DNA of 64,000 bases. It comes from Phycisphaeraceae bacterium. Its GTDB lineage: Bacteria; Planctomycetota; Phycisphaerae; Phycisphaerales; UBA1924. How positions within the stretch are numbered: position 1 is the stretch's first letter; each line of letters begins with the position of its first letter. Shown piece by piece: positions 38,589 to 46,877 of the stretch. The notes beneath the pieces were generated by a model that made no database searches, had not been told where the DNA came from, and saw only the letters and a program-made list of their open reading frames with translations. Both the position numbers and the translations under genes were made by a program. The stretch covers positions 1,550,001-1,614,000 of the forward strand of contig JAHBWV010000001.1 in the NCBI GenBank assembly GCA_019636845.1, read 5' to 3'.

Positions 38589-39587
38589 ATGAAGCGTCGT
38601 GCATTTACCCTCATCGAATTGCTGGTGGTCATCGCGATTATCGCGCTGCTCATCGGCATCCTCCTGCCGGCCCTCGGAAAGGCCCGCCAGGCGGCCAACC
38701 AGTTGAAAGACTCCACGCAGGTGCGTGGCATCATGCAGGGCATGGTGATCTGGGCTCAGAACAATCAGGACGAGTACCCATACCCCAGCCGCCTCGACAA
38801 GGCCCACAACACGGTGGCCGATCCGGGCGCGGGCAAGGAAGAGCAGAAGAACATCACCCGCCACATCTTCTCGGTGCTGGTCTTCAACTCCTTCATCGCC
38901 CCGGAACTGCTCGTCAGCCCCGCCGAAGTGAACGGCGACATCAAGGTCTACGACAAGTACAAGTTCGACTCGCCGGAAGCCGCCAAGGCCTCCGACAAGT
39001 CCCTCGCCCTCTGGGACCCCGCCTTCCGTGCAGTTCCGGCTGACCTTGCGATCGCCCCGGGCGAGAACGTCACCGATCCCGCCGGCTTCTCCTACGCCCA
39101 CTCGCCGCCTTTCGGCCGCCGCAAGAGCAAGTGGGGCAACACCTTCGTCGCGACCGAGGCCTCTCTCGGCAACCGTGGCCCGATGTACGTCCTTGACACC
39201 ACCGTCGGCTGGAAGCTCGAGACGACCACCACCACCGACACCACCTACAAGACCCCCCTCGGCACCAACTCCAACACCCTCCTCATCCACGGCAGCCGCA
39301 CCAAGTGGTCCGGCAACATCGGCTTCAATGACAACCACGTGAACTTCGAGACCCGACCCGATCCGGACTCCGTCACCTTCATCTTCTCCGGCCTGCCTGT
39401 CGCCTCTCGTACCCAGAACGACAACCTCTTCATGAACGAGAACGACGCCAACCGCACCCCCGCGGGCAAGTCTGAGAACGAGAAGATGACCACCAGCTCC
39501 ATTGACAACACGAACGTCTACCTGCGTTCGTACCGCGCGGCAACCGTCGCGGGCGTCAACCGCACCATCGATCCGTTCTACGACTGA
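38589..39587 (+). CDS. Prepilin-type N-methylation protein (planctomycete pseudopilin-like), paralogue 1
   Basis: ATG 38589 follows a GGAG site and gives a four-residue basic leader, then the prepilin motif AFTLIELLVVIAIIALLIG. The long hydrophobic helix should act as membrane anchor before processing and as the fibre core after it. The 332-residue protein has a large, mostly beta periplasmic domain rich in Thr/Asn. It contains a WSGNIGFNDNHVNFE segment corresponding to the H/x/DG-type motif found near the C-terminus of planctomycete prepilin-like proteins, and it ends in Phe-Tyr-Asp. The next gene but one element downstream is a paralogue. Whether these build pili, secretion pseudopili or a surface layer is unknown. 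Confidence 0.88.
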   Translation: MKRRAFTLIELLVVIAIIALLIGILLPALGKARQAANQLKDSTQVRGIMQGMVIWAQNNQDEYPYPSRLDKAHNTVADPGAGKEEQKNITRHIFSVLVFNSFIAPELLVSPAEVNGDIKVYDKYKFDSPEAAKASDKSLALWDPAFRAVPADLAIAPGENVTDPAGFSYAHSPPFGRRKSKWGNTFVATEASLGNRGPMYVLDTTVGWKLETTTTTDTTYKTPLGTNSNTLLIHGSRTKWSGNIGFNDNHVNFETRPDPDSVTFIFSGLPVASRTQNDNLFMNENDANRTPAGKSENEKMTTSSIDNTNVYLRSYRAATVAGVNRTIDPFYD

Positions 39588-39625
39588 TTCGATCCAGTCG
39601 GATCTGGTCTCTATCTGACTCTGAC

Positions 39626-39653
39626 GTGGCCGGGCGAGCGATCGTCCGGCCAC
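39626..39653 (+). terminator. Hairpin between the two prepilin genes
   Basis: GTGGCCGG at 39626-39633 pairs perfectly with CCGGCCAC at 39646-39653, about 40 bases after the first prepilin stop. Only a T-poor tail follows (GCTTGCTTC), so it may be a weak terminator or an RNA-stabilising stem. Confidence 0.5.
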
Positions 39654-39845
39654 GCTTGCTTCGACAAATCCCTCGCCCCGCCGGACGCCGCAACGGGGAA
39701 ACACGAGGCGGGTGCCGTGCGAATACACTCTGCAAGGGGTCGTTGGTTTGGTTGCCTGACACGGAACGGGAATGCCGAGTGCTGGCCCCCACAGGTCCGC
39801 ATGCAAACCTGACACAGGGCCTCTCAACAGGATGGAGCAGCAGCA

Positions 39846-40808
39846 ATGCGCGTTCGAACCGCCTTCACTCTCATCGAACTCCTGGTCGTCATTGCCATCA
39901 TCGCGGTGCTGATCGGCATCCTCATCCCCGCGCTCGGAAAGTCGCGCCAGTCCGCACGCCAGTTGCAGGACTCGACCTCCGTCCGCTCCATCGTCCAGGC
40001 CCTCCACGTCTGGGCCGGCAACAACGACGGGGCCTACCCCCTTCCCAGCCGCCTCGACCGCAGCGACACGACGATGGCCGCGGCTCACCCGCGTGAGAAG
40101 GACAACGCCGGCAACATCATGTCGGTGCTGATCTTCAACAACCTGCTCAAGGTCGAGCAGGCCGTCTCCGCCGCCGAAACCAACCCACGCATCGTCCGGG
40201 CCGAGGACTACCAGTACGGCTCGTCCGACAGGGCCGCCACTCCCTCCGATGCACTCTGGGACCCCGGCTTCGCCGGAAACACGGAGGAGATCGACGCCAG
40301 CGCGACCGGCATCGGCTCGGGCCGGCGCGGCACCAACGCCAATCTCTCCTTCGGGCTCATCCCCCCCTTCGGCCAGCGGGCCGATGAGTGGCGCCTCGAC
40401 ACCGACGGCGACAGCGTCCTCGTCGCCAATCGCGGGCCTCGCTACAACGGATCGCCCGGCGCGTGGGTCCTCTTCGATGATCCCGCAAGCAACCGCTCCA
40501 ACACGCTCCGCATCCACGGCGCATCCAAGCAGTGGAACGGCAACATGGGCGTCTGCGACGGCTCCGTCGCCTTCGCGAACAAGCCCGATCCCGACCAGTT
40601 CGAGTTCGTGGACTCCACCTCATCACCGTCTCGAACCTACAAGGACAACATCTTCAAGAACGAGCGCGAGAGCAGCGAATCAGGCGCGGGCATCGAGGCC
40701 AACGCCTACATCGGCACCAACAGCTACGTCAACCCCTTCTACAACATCACCGTCGAGCCCGTTGTCGGCTCAGAGCCCCGCATCCGCATCACGCCCTTCT
40801 ACGACTGA
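39846..40808 (+). CDS. Prepilin-type N-methylation protein, paralogue 2
   Basis: This 320-residue protein has the leader MRVRT followed by AFTLIELLVVIAIIAVLIG. It is homologous to the preceding gene along its length: GKSRQSARQL, PLPSRLDRSDTT, LWDPGF, PPFGQRADEW, an NGNMGVCDGSV motif and a C-terminal Phe-Tyr-Asp. The pair evidently arose by tandem duplication and has since diverged. It has its own ribosome-binding site (GGAGCAGCAGCA before ATG) and a 258-base upstream gap that contains the hairpin, so it may be expressed separately. As with the first copy, the partner machinery is not in the window. Confidence 0.88.
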   Translation: MRVRTAFTLIELLVVIAIIAVLIGILIPALGKSRQSARQLQDSTSVRSIVQALHVWAGNNDGAYPLPSRLDRSDTTMAAAHPREKDNAGNIMSVLIFNNLLKVEQAVSAAETNPRIVRAEDYQYGSSDRAATPSDALWDPGFAGNTEEIDASATGIGSGRRGTNANLSFGLIPPFGQRADEWRLDTDGDSVLVANRGPRYNGSPGAWVLFDDPASNRSNTLRIHGASKQWNGNMGVCDGSVAFANKPDPDQFEFVDSTSSPSRTYKDNIFKNERESSESGAGIEANAYIGTNSYVNPFYNITVEPVVGSEPRIRITPFYD

Positions 40809-40977
40809 ATCGGCTTCATGGTGGCACCGCTCACGGTGGCATCACTCTCCAGAGCGGCGTGCTCCGGCTCGATTCGGCTCTCCGAACCGATCATTGTGCC
40901 CTTGATGACATTCCCGACGCCTCTCGTGAAGATCCGCATGGTTCAGTGGCGATAGAGTCACGCCACCGGGATCACCC

Positions 40978-43900
40978 ATGCACCTGCCCGTCCTCCAGAC
41001 ATCACCCGCACCATCCCGATCCGAGGATCCCAAGCAAGACCACGCCGCACTCCGCGAGCTGACCGCTGTGGTCCGTGGAGAGGTCCGCCTCGGGCTCCAC
41101 GACCGGATGCTCTACGCGACCGACGCATCGCTCTACCAGGTCGAGCCCCTGGGCGTCGTCATCCCGGCGGACACGGACGATGCTCTCGCCGCCGCTCGAT
41201 TCTGCCTCGCACACCGGCTCCCGATCCTCCCCCGCGGCGGAGGAACCAGTCTTGCCGGTCAGTGCACAAATCACGCGGTCGTCATCGACCTCTCACCCAA
41301 CTGCCGGCGGCTGCTCTCCGTCGACGAGCACGCACGCACCTGCGATGTCGAGCCGGGCATCGCCATCGACGACCTCAACGCCCTCCTCGCCCCGAAGCGC
41401 CTCTTCTTCGCGCCCGATCCCGCCACGAGCCGCCACGCAAACATCGGCGGCTGCATCGGCAACAACGCCGCGGGCGCGCGGTCCGTCAGGTACGGGCGCA
41501 CCTCAGAGAATCTCATCGGCGCGAGCGTGCTGCTCGGCACGGGTGAGCGTGTCACGCTCGACGAGGGGGCCGGTCGGGCCGATCCCGTCGTCGCCGATCT
41601 CTCACGGAGGGTCGCCTCCATCGTCCTCGCCTACGCCGAAGAGATCCGCGCCCGCTTCCCGCGCACGATCCGACGCAACGCCGGCTACGCGCTCGACATG
41701 ATGCTCGACCAGCTCGAGCGCAACAGCAACGACCCACTCACCCTCAATCTCGCGCATCTCCTGTGCGGCAGCGAGGGCACCCTCGCCCTCACGCTCGGTG
41801 CTCGGCTCAGACTCCACCCCCTCCCCCTCGCCAAGGGCCTGGCGACCATCGCGTTCGATTCGGTCGATGCCGCGATCGAGGCCCTCATGCCGATCCTCGC
41901 CACCGGGCCGAGCGCGGTCGAACTCCTCGACGACACGGTGATCGATCTCGCGCTCGCGAACGCGGAGTATGCACGATACGTCGGGCTGATGCCCCAGCCG
42001 CTCGACGGGAAACTCCGCGCTGTGCTCTATGTCGAGTACTTCGCAGATGGCGATGGCACGCCTCGCGCTGCGCAGGCCGAGATCGAGGAACGATTCTCGC
42101 TCTTGAAGCGTCGATTCGGCGCAGACTCGATCCGAACCTACACCGAGCCCGACGCCATGATGCGGGCCTGGAAACTCCGCAAGGCCGGAGAACCACTGCT
42201 GCACGGCGTGCCCGGCGCACGCAAGCCCGTCACCTTTGTCGAGGACAACGCCGTCCCCCCCGAACGCCTGGGGGAGTTCGTCCGCGAGTTCCGGCGCATC
42301 GTCGAAGCCCACGGCACCAAAGCCGCGTTCTGGGCACACGCCTCCGTCGGCGTCCTCCACGTGAGGCCCTTCATCAACCTCCGCGATCCCGACGACAGGG
42401 TCGCCATGCAGTCCATCGCGTCGCAGGTCGCCCGACTCGCCCGCTCACTCGGCGGCGTCATGTCCGGAGAGCACGGCGACGGGCGCGTCCGTGGCCCGCT
42501 TCTCGAAGAGTTCTTCGGCCCCCGCCTGATGGAGGCGTTCCGAGCCATCAAGGCCGTCTTCGACCCGCAGGGGTTTCTCAACCCCGGCAACATCGTGGAG
42601 CCGCGCCCCCTCGGCTCGATCGTCACGAATCTCAGGATCGAGCCCGCGCCGAGCGAGCCAGAATCCGACAATCGCCGCCGCTGGGAGGGTGGGGCCGCGA
42701 TCGTCCCAGCCGTCGAGACCTACTTCGAGTATGCCGACCAGCACGGCTTCGACCACGCCGTCGAGATGTGCAACGGTGCCGGCGTCTGCCGAAAGAAATC
42801 CGGAGGCACCATGTGCCCCTCGTACATGGGCACGCTCGACGAGCGCCACTCGACCCGCGGACGAGGCAACGCACTCCGACTCGCGATCACGGGCCAGCTG
42901 AACGCCCCCGGCACGCACGGCGCGGCGTGGGACGACCCGGAGACGATTCGCACGCTTGACCTCTGCCTGTCGTGCAAGGCGTGCAAGACCGAGTGCCCGA
43001 GCAACGTCGACATCGCCCGACTCAAGGCCGAGTACACCGCGCAGCGCTTCAAGCGATCAGGGGTGCCGCTCGCGACGCAGATCCTGGGACGGACCCGAGT
43101 GCTCGGGCGGCTCGCGTCTCTGACCCCCTGGCTCACGAACACCGTCAACACCAGCCGCCCCGGTCGCTGGGCGATCAATCGGCTGCTTGGTTTCGACCCG
43201 CGTCGCTCGATCCCCTCCTTCGATGAACCCCTACACCGCGTCCTGAGGCGTGCGGGCGTGCGGGCCACGCCTCGCCCGACGGGCAAACGCCCTGCCGTTG
43301 TGCTCTTCGGCGACTGCTTCGCGATGTTCAATGAGCCGCAGATCGGCCTCGCAGCGGGGCGTGTACTCACCCACCTCGGATACGAGGTCGTGCTCGCGGA
43401 TGTGGGCTGCTGCGCGCGTCCGATGATCTCACTCGGCATGCTCGAAGACGCGATCACAACCGTGGATCGCACCCTCACGCGCCTCCGCCCGCTCGTGGAC
43501 GACACCGCGGTCCGAGCCGTTGTCGTTCTGGAGCCGTCGTGCCTCTCCGCAATGAAGGACGATTGGCTCAAACTCAAGGTCAAGTCGCCCATCGAGTCAC
43601 GCCTGAAACTCGCGGCCAAGTCGATGCTCATCGAAGACTTCGTCGAGCGAGAGTGGGAGAGCCACCCAAAGCGGTGCGAGCCCGATCCGACGCTCAAGGA
43701 TGCGGCCCTCGGTCCCGTCATCCTTCACGGCCATTGCCACCAGAAAGCACTCTGGGGTGTTGAGACCTCCTCGCGACTCCTGACTCGCCTCGTCGGCCCA
43801 CGCCTTCGTGTGCTCGACAGCGGGTGCTGCGGCATGGCCGGCGCGTTCGGCTACACGCCCGAGCGGTACGACCTCTCCATGAAGATCGGAGAACTCTCGC

Positions 43901-44067
43901 TCCTGCCAGAGGTTCGGAACGCACCACCAAACGCGTGCATCGCCGCCCCCGGAACTTCTTGCCGCCACCAGGTCCACGACGGCGCAGGAGCGGAAGCTCG
44001 CCACCCGATCGAGATCGTGGCCGATCTGATCTGCCCCGGCACGAACCAGCCCCGCCGATCACGCTGA
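40978..44067 (+). CDS. FAD-linked oxidase fused to Fe-S domain (GlcD-GlcF / D-lactate dehydrogenase type)
   Basis: The N-terminal ~550 residues form an FAD-linked oxidase of the GlcD/Dld class: LPRGGGTSLAGQ, GIAIDDLN, GNNAAGARSVRYG, SGEHGDGRVRGP and a conserved DPQGFLNPG end. Two ferredoxin-like clusters follow at about residues 598-612 (CNGAGVC...CP) and 663-673 (CLSCKACKTEC). The C-terminal GlcF-like part has two CCG motifs (VGCCARP, SGCCGMAG). In two-gene systems these are separate GlcD and GlcF chains; the fusion (1029 aa) matches YdiJ-like enzymes. It likely oxidises a 2-hydroxy acid such as D-lactate or glycolate and passes electrons to the respiratory chain. The exact substrate cannot be read from sequence. 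Its 3' end overlaps the convergent CDGSH gene by nine bases. Confidence 0.93.
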   Translation: MHLPVLQTSPAPSRSEDPKQDHAALRELTAVVRGEVRLGLHDRMLYATDASLYQVEPLGVVIPADTDDALAAARFCLAHRLPILPRGGGTSLAGQCTNHAVVIDLSPNCRRLLSVDEHARTCDVEPGIAIDDLNALLAPKRLFFAPDPATSRHANIGGCIGNNAAGARSVRYGRTSENLIGASVLLGTGERVTLDEGAGRADPVVADLSRRVASIVLAYAEEIRARFPRTIRRNAGYALDMMLDQLERNSNDPLTLNLAHLLCGSEGTLALTLGARLRLHPLPLAKGLATIAFDSVDAAIEALMPILATGPSAVELLDDTVIDLALANAEYARYVGLMPQPLDGKLRAVLYVEYFADGDGTPRAAQAEIEERFSLLKRRFGADSIRTYTEPDAMMRAWKLRKAGEPLLHGVPGARKPVTFVEDNAVPPERLGEFVREFRRIVEAHGTKAAFWAHASVGVLHVRPFINLRDPDDRVAMQSIASQVARLARSLGGVMSGEHGDGRVRGPLLEEFFGPRLMEAFRAIKAVFDPQGFLNPGNIVEPRPLGSIVTNLRIEPAPSEPESDNRRRWEGGAAIVPAVETYFEYADQHGFDHAVEMCNGAGVCRKKSGGTMCPSYMGTLDERHSTRGRGNALRLAITGQLNAPGTHGAAWDDPETIRTLDLCLSCKACKTECPSNVDIARLKAEYTAQRFKRSGVPLATQILGRTRVLGRLASLTPWLTNTVNTSRPGRWAINRLLGFDPRRSIPSFDEPLHRVLRRAGVRATPRPTGKRPAVVLFGDCFAMFNEPQIGLAAGRVLTHLGYEVVLADVGCCARPMISLGMLEDAITTVDRTLTRLRPLVDDTAVRAVVVLEPSCLSAMKDDWLKLKVKSPIESRLKLAAKSMLIEDFVEREWESHPKRCEPDPTLKDAALGPVILHGHCHQKALWGVETSSRLLTRLVGPRLRVLDSGCCGMAGAFGYTPERYDLSMKIGELSLLPEVRNAPPNACIAAPGTSCRHQVHDGAGAEARHPIEIVADLICPGTNQPRRSR

Positions 44068-44301
44068 CGATTCGTCGGGGCCGATCTCGCTGGGTTGCCG
44101 CGTAGCGGGGTCGTATCGATACAGCGTCGCCGGATCTTCCTGGCGGCATGCCTTGTGCGATCCGTCGCAGAACGGGAACTTCTCGCTGATCCCGCACGCG
44201 CAGATGAAGATCGGTTTCGGCTTCCCCTGCTCATCGAGCGGGAGCGTGGATGGGTCGATCTTGAGAGGGCCGGTCTGGCTGAAGCGGACAAGTCGTGGCA
44301 T
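44059..44301 (-). CDS. CDGSH-type iron-sulfur protein
   Basis: This 80-residue protein has one CDGSH motif: Cys34, Cys36, Cys45 and His49 in CACGISEKFPFCDGSHK. These three cysteines and one histidine bind a 2Fe-2S cluster in the family. Such proteins act as redox-sensitive cluster carriers; the physiological role here is unknown. It overlaps the end of the convergent FAD/Fe-S oxidase gene and follows the moxR gene on the same strand by 21 bases, so it may be co-transcribed with moxR. Confidence 0.92.
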   Translation of the reverse strand: MPRLVRFSQTGPLKIDPSTLPLDEQGKPKPIFICACGISEKFPFCDGSHKACRQEDPATLYRYDPATRQPSEIGPDESSA

Positions 44302-44322
44302 GCAGGGACTCCCGGCGGCTCA

Positions 44323-45252
44323 TCAGAGCGGCGAAGCGACAGCGCGGATCGAATCCTCAAGAATGCGCCGAGAGGCATTGCCCTCGGTCTCCGCCACAGC
44401 CGCCCTCGGGATCACGCGATGGGCGCACACGCGGATGATGTTCGACGTGATGTCTTCCGGGATCACATAGTCGCGCCCATCGATAAGGGCCGCTGCACGT
44501 GCCGCCTGAGCCAGCGCAAGCGAGCCGCGGGGCGAGAGGCCCACCTGGGCCGCCTCGTGGCGTCGTGTCGCGTTGGCGAGAGAGACGATGTAGTCGACGA
44601 GTGTGCGGTCCAGTCGCACGGCATCGACCGCCTGCTGAAGCCGGATGACGTCTTCTTTGTGCATGATCGGCCTGAGGTCATGCAGCGGCGTCGAGGCCGG
44701 ACGCAACTCGATCACACGCGCCTCGTCGGCCGGTGAGGGGTATCCGACGTCGATCCGCATCAGGAAGCGGTCCAACTGGTTCTCGGGCAGCAGGTAGGTT
44801 CCCTCAAACTCGTAGGGATTCTGCGTGGCGATGACCATGAACGGCTGGTCCAGCGTGAGCACTCGGCCATCGACAGAGACGCTCCCCTCGTTCATCGCCT
44901 CCAGCAACGCCGTCTGCGTCCGCGGCGTCGTCCGGTTGATCTCATCGGCCAGAACGATGTTCGCAAAGATCGCTCCCGGCTTGAAGACGAACTGACCAGA
45001 GTCCTTCTCATAGATCGAGACGCCCAGCACATCCGTCGGCATCATGTCGGGCGTCAACTGAATGCGGCTGAATGAGCACTCGACCGACCTCGCGATCGCG
45101 CTCGCAAGAATCGTCTTCCCGACCCCCGGCACGTCTTCAATGAGCAGGTGCCCGCGTGCCAGGAGGCAACAGATCGCGGCATCGATCGCACCGGGATTCC
45201 CCAGAAAGACCGTCCCGATATTCCGTCTCAAACGTTCGATGGCATCGTGCAT
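44323..45252 (-). CDS. MoxR-family AAA+ ATPase
   Basis: This 309-residue AAA+ ATPase has the MoxR pattern: EDVPGVGKT (Walker A, Gly43-Thr47), VLADEINR (Walker B), NPYEFEGTYLLPENQLDRF (sensor 1 and the conserved Pro-Glu-Asn-Gln-Leu-Asp-Arg-Phe box) and GLSPRGSLALAQAAR (sensor 2). MoxR proteins act as chaperones, commonly with VWA and DUF58 proteins encoded alongside. Here neither partner is adjacent; a VWA gene lies about 5 kb away in a different operon. The 147 bases upstream are shared with the divergent zinc-ribbon gene. Confidence 0.94.
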   Translation of the reverse strand: MHDAIERLRRNIGTVFLGNPGAIDAAICCLLARGHLLIEDVPGVGKTILASAIARSVECSFSRIQLTPDMMPTDVLGVSIYEKDSGQFVFKPGAIFANIVLADEINRTTPRTQTALLEAMNEGSVSVDGRVLTLDQPFMVIATQNPYEFEGTYLLPENQLDRFLMRIDVGYPSPADEARVIELRPASTPLHDLRPIMHKEDVIRLQQAVDAVRLDRTLVDYIVSLANATRRHEAAQVGLSPRGSLALAQAARAAALIDGRDYVIPEDITSNIIRVCAHRVIPRAAVAETEGNASRRILEDSIRAVASPL

Positions 45253-45399
45253 GGCGGGGCGGGTCCTCGGTACGGGTTGAGCCGCGGAGTATAGTGTCCG
45301 CCCACCTCCGGGCTTATGGCTCGTCGGGTCGCCCCTGTTTGTGTACGCTGTGGTCGTTGCTGACGTTCCATCGAGCCCTCGCGGGGGGCCGGAGTCCTG

Positions 45400-46377
45400 A
45401 TGCCGTTATCGCCAGAGAGCGATCATCCACTTTCTGTGCCCGGAGTTGTTGAGCCCCTTCCCCCACGAGAGCGCGTGGGACACCAACTCTCAGGACACCT
45501 CCCGTGCGCTCGCTGCCGGTACGAGCTGCGGGGCTTGTCAATCGCCTCAAACTGTCCCGAGTGCGGACTGCCGATTGGCGTCACGATCCTCGCGGTCGTC
45601 GATCCATACGCCAAGGAACTGCAACCCATTGCAAGGCCCCTTCTGACCTTTGCCGGCCTGATGCTCTGGGCCTCAGGAGCGATGGCCGTGGCGTTTCTGA
45701 TGTGGGCCATGCATCTCGGCAGTATGGTCTACTCCATGTTCTCGATCACGGTGATCCCATCTTGGTGGCCTCCGGCCATCTGCATCGCGACCCTCCTGTC
45801 AGGGCTGGGTGCGGCCGTTCTCATACGCCCACACGCCAATATCCCAAGACGCCAGATCCTAGCGGCTGCCGCTGCCACGGCAGCCTTCCTGCCGCTCGCA
45901 TGGCTGCATTGGGATCTCTTCTCGAACACCGCAAACGGTCTCGGCTTCGACTACTTCTCATCCAGAGTCGATTCCGAGCGAGTCGCCGTTCGATTGCTCT
46001 GCGGCTTGCTCGGCGTCCTGATCACCATCGGCCTTCGACCCAACGCCAGAGTCCTGGTGTCGCGCTCGCTCGTTCTGAGGACAGGACGCATGGATCGCCA
46101 GACGATGTACGCCCTTGCAGCGGCATTCGGAGTCGGCGTGGTTGGCGATGCCATCCAACTCGCATCCGGAGGGCTCAGACCAGTCAGTATGGACGTCCTT
46201 CGCAGCATCGGCGTTGCTCTCTCCGTCCTGTCAGCATTTCTCTGCACGCTCGGATTGGTGAGCATCTTCGTCGACACATGGCGACTCCGCCGTGCGGTCC
46301 TCTCAGAGCCGCTGGATCTCGATCAGCTGATCGATCCCCCGAAACCGGAGGGTTCGGATGAGCCCCGTAGAGCGTGA
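45400..46377 (+). CDS. Multi-pass membrane protein with N-terminal zinc ribbon
   Basis: Near residue 36 the motif CARCRYELRGL...CPECG is a four-cysteine zinc ribbon. It is followed by six or so predicted transmembrane helices (starting near residue 80 with LLTFAGLMLWASGAMAVAF) and a charged, Pro-rich C-terminal tail. This domain layout is frequent among uncharacterised planctomycete membrane proteins. The stop overlaps the start of the zincin gene by 20 bases, so the two are translationally coupled. No function can be assigned. Confidence 0.8.
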   Translation: MPLSPESDHPLSVPGVVEPLPPRERVGHQLSGHLPCARCRYELRGLSIASNCPECGLPIGVTILAVVDPYAKELQPIARPLLTFAGLMLWASGAMAVAFLMWAMHLGSMVYSMFSITVIPSWWPPAICIATLLSGLGAAVLIRPHANIPRRQILAAAAATAAFLPLAWLHWDLFSNTANGLGFDYFSSRVDSERVAVRLLCGLLGVLITIGLRPNARVLVSRSLVLRTGRMDRQTMYALAAAFGVGVVGDAIQLASGGLRPVSMDVLRSIGVALSVLSAFLCTLGLVSIFVDTWRLRRAVLSEPLDLDQLIDPPKPEGSDEPRRA

Positions 46378-46765
46378 CAGGTTCGATCGTCTCGTCGAAG
46401 AGGTCATCCGTGGCCTTCCCGCCTCGGTTCGCCGCGCTCTTGACGAGGTGCCGATCGTGGTCCTCGACAAGCCCACGCCGGATCTTCTTGAAGGAATCGA
46501 GGATCCCGAAGTCAGACAAGACCCTGAATCGCTCTGCGGGCTCCACACCGGTCACTCCATCACGGATCGGTCCATCGAGCACTCCGGCGAGCTACCCAGT
46601 CATATCCATCTGTTCAGGATCGGTATCGTCTCGCTCGCGGGGGGCTGGAATGGTCCCGATGCGGATGCTGCCGTCGCGGAGGAAATCCGCGTGACGATCC
46701 TGCACGAACTCGGGCACGAGATGGGGCTCGACGAGGACGATCTCTACGATCTGGGGTATGACTGA
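46358..46765 (+). CDS. Zincin-like metallopeptidase family protein
   Basis: This small 135-residue protein carries the metalloprotease motif His116-Glu117-x2-His120 in ILHELGHEMGLDEDDL, with the downstream acidic residues characteristic of the bacterial zincin-like family once called DUF1025. It starts with MSPVERDRFDRLVEEVI, the family's usual helical N-terminus. The VPIVVLDKP strand comes next. No signal peptide is present, so it is probably cytoplasmic. Peptidase activity has not been established for most members. It overlaps the upstream membrane-protein gene by 20 bases. Confidence 0.88.
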   Translation: MSPVERDRFDRLVEEVIRGLPASVRRALDEVPIVVLDKPTPDLLEGIEDPEVRQDPESLCGLHTGHSITDRSIEHSGELPSHIHLFRIGIVSLAGGWNGPDADAAVAEEIRVTILHELGHEMGLDEDDLYDLGYD

Positions 46766-46877
46766 GCACGCATACCGAAAGTTCGTGTCGCACCCGACAC
46801 TGGGTGGAACCGTTTCCCATGAATGCCAGTAGCACTGACACATCGGCCGACACAATCCGGCCCGAGGAGATTCCGAG

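Noticed and set aside
38406-40517. A 703-codon minus-strand frame across both prepilin genes.
   Set aside because: It spans the intergenic hairpin and both opposite-strand prepilin genes and is a Gly/Val/Asp-rich shadow with no start context or motif.
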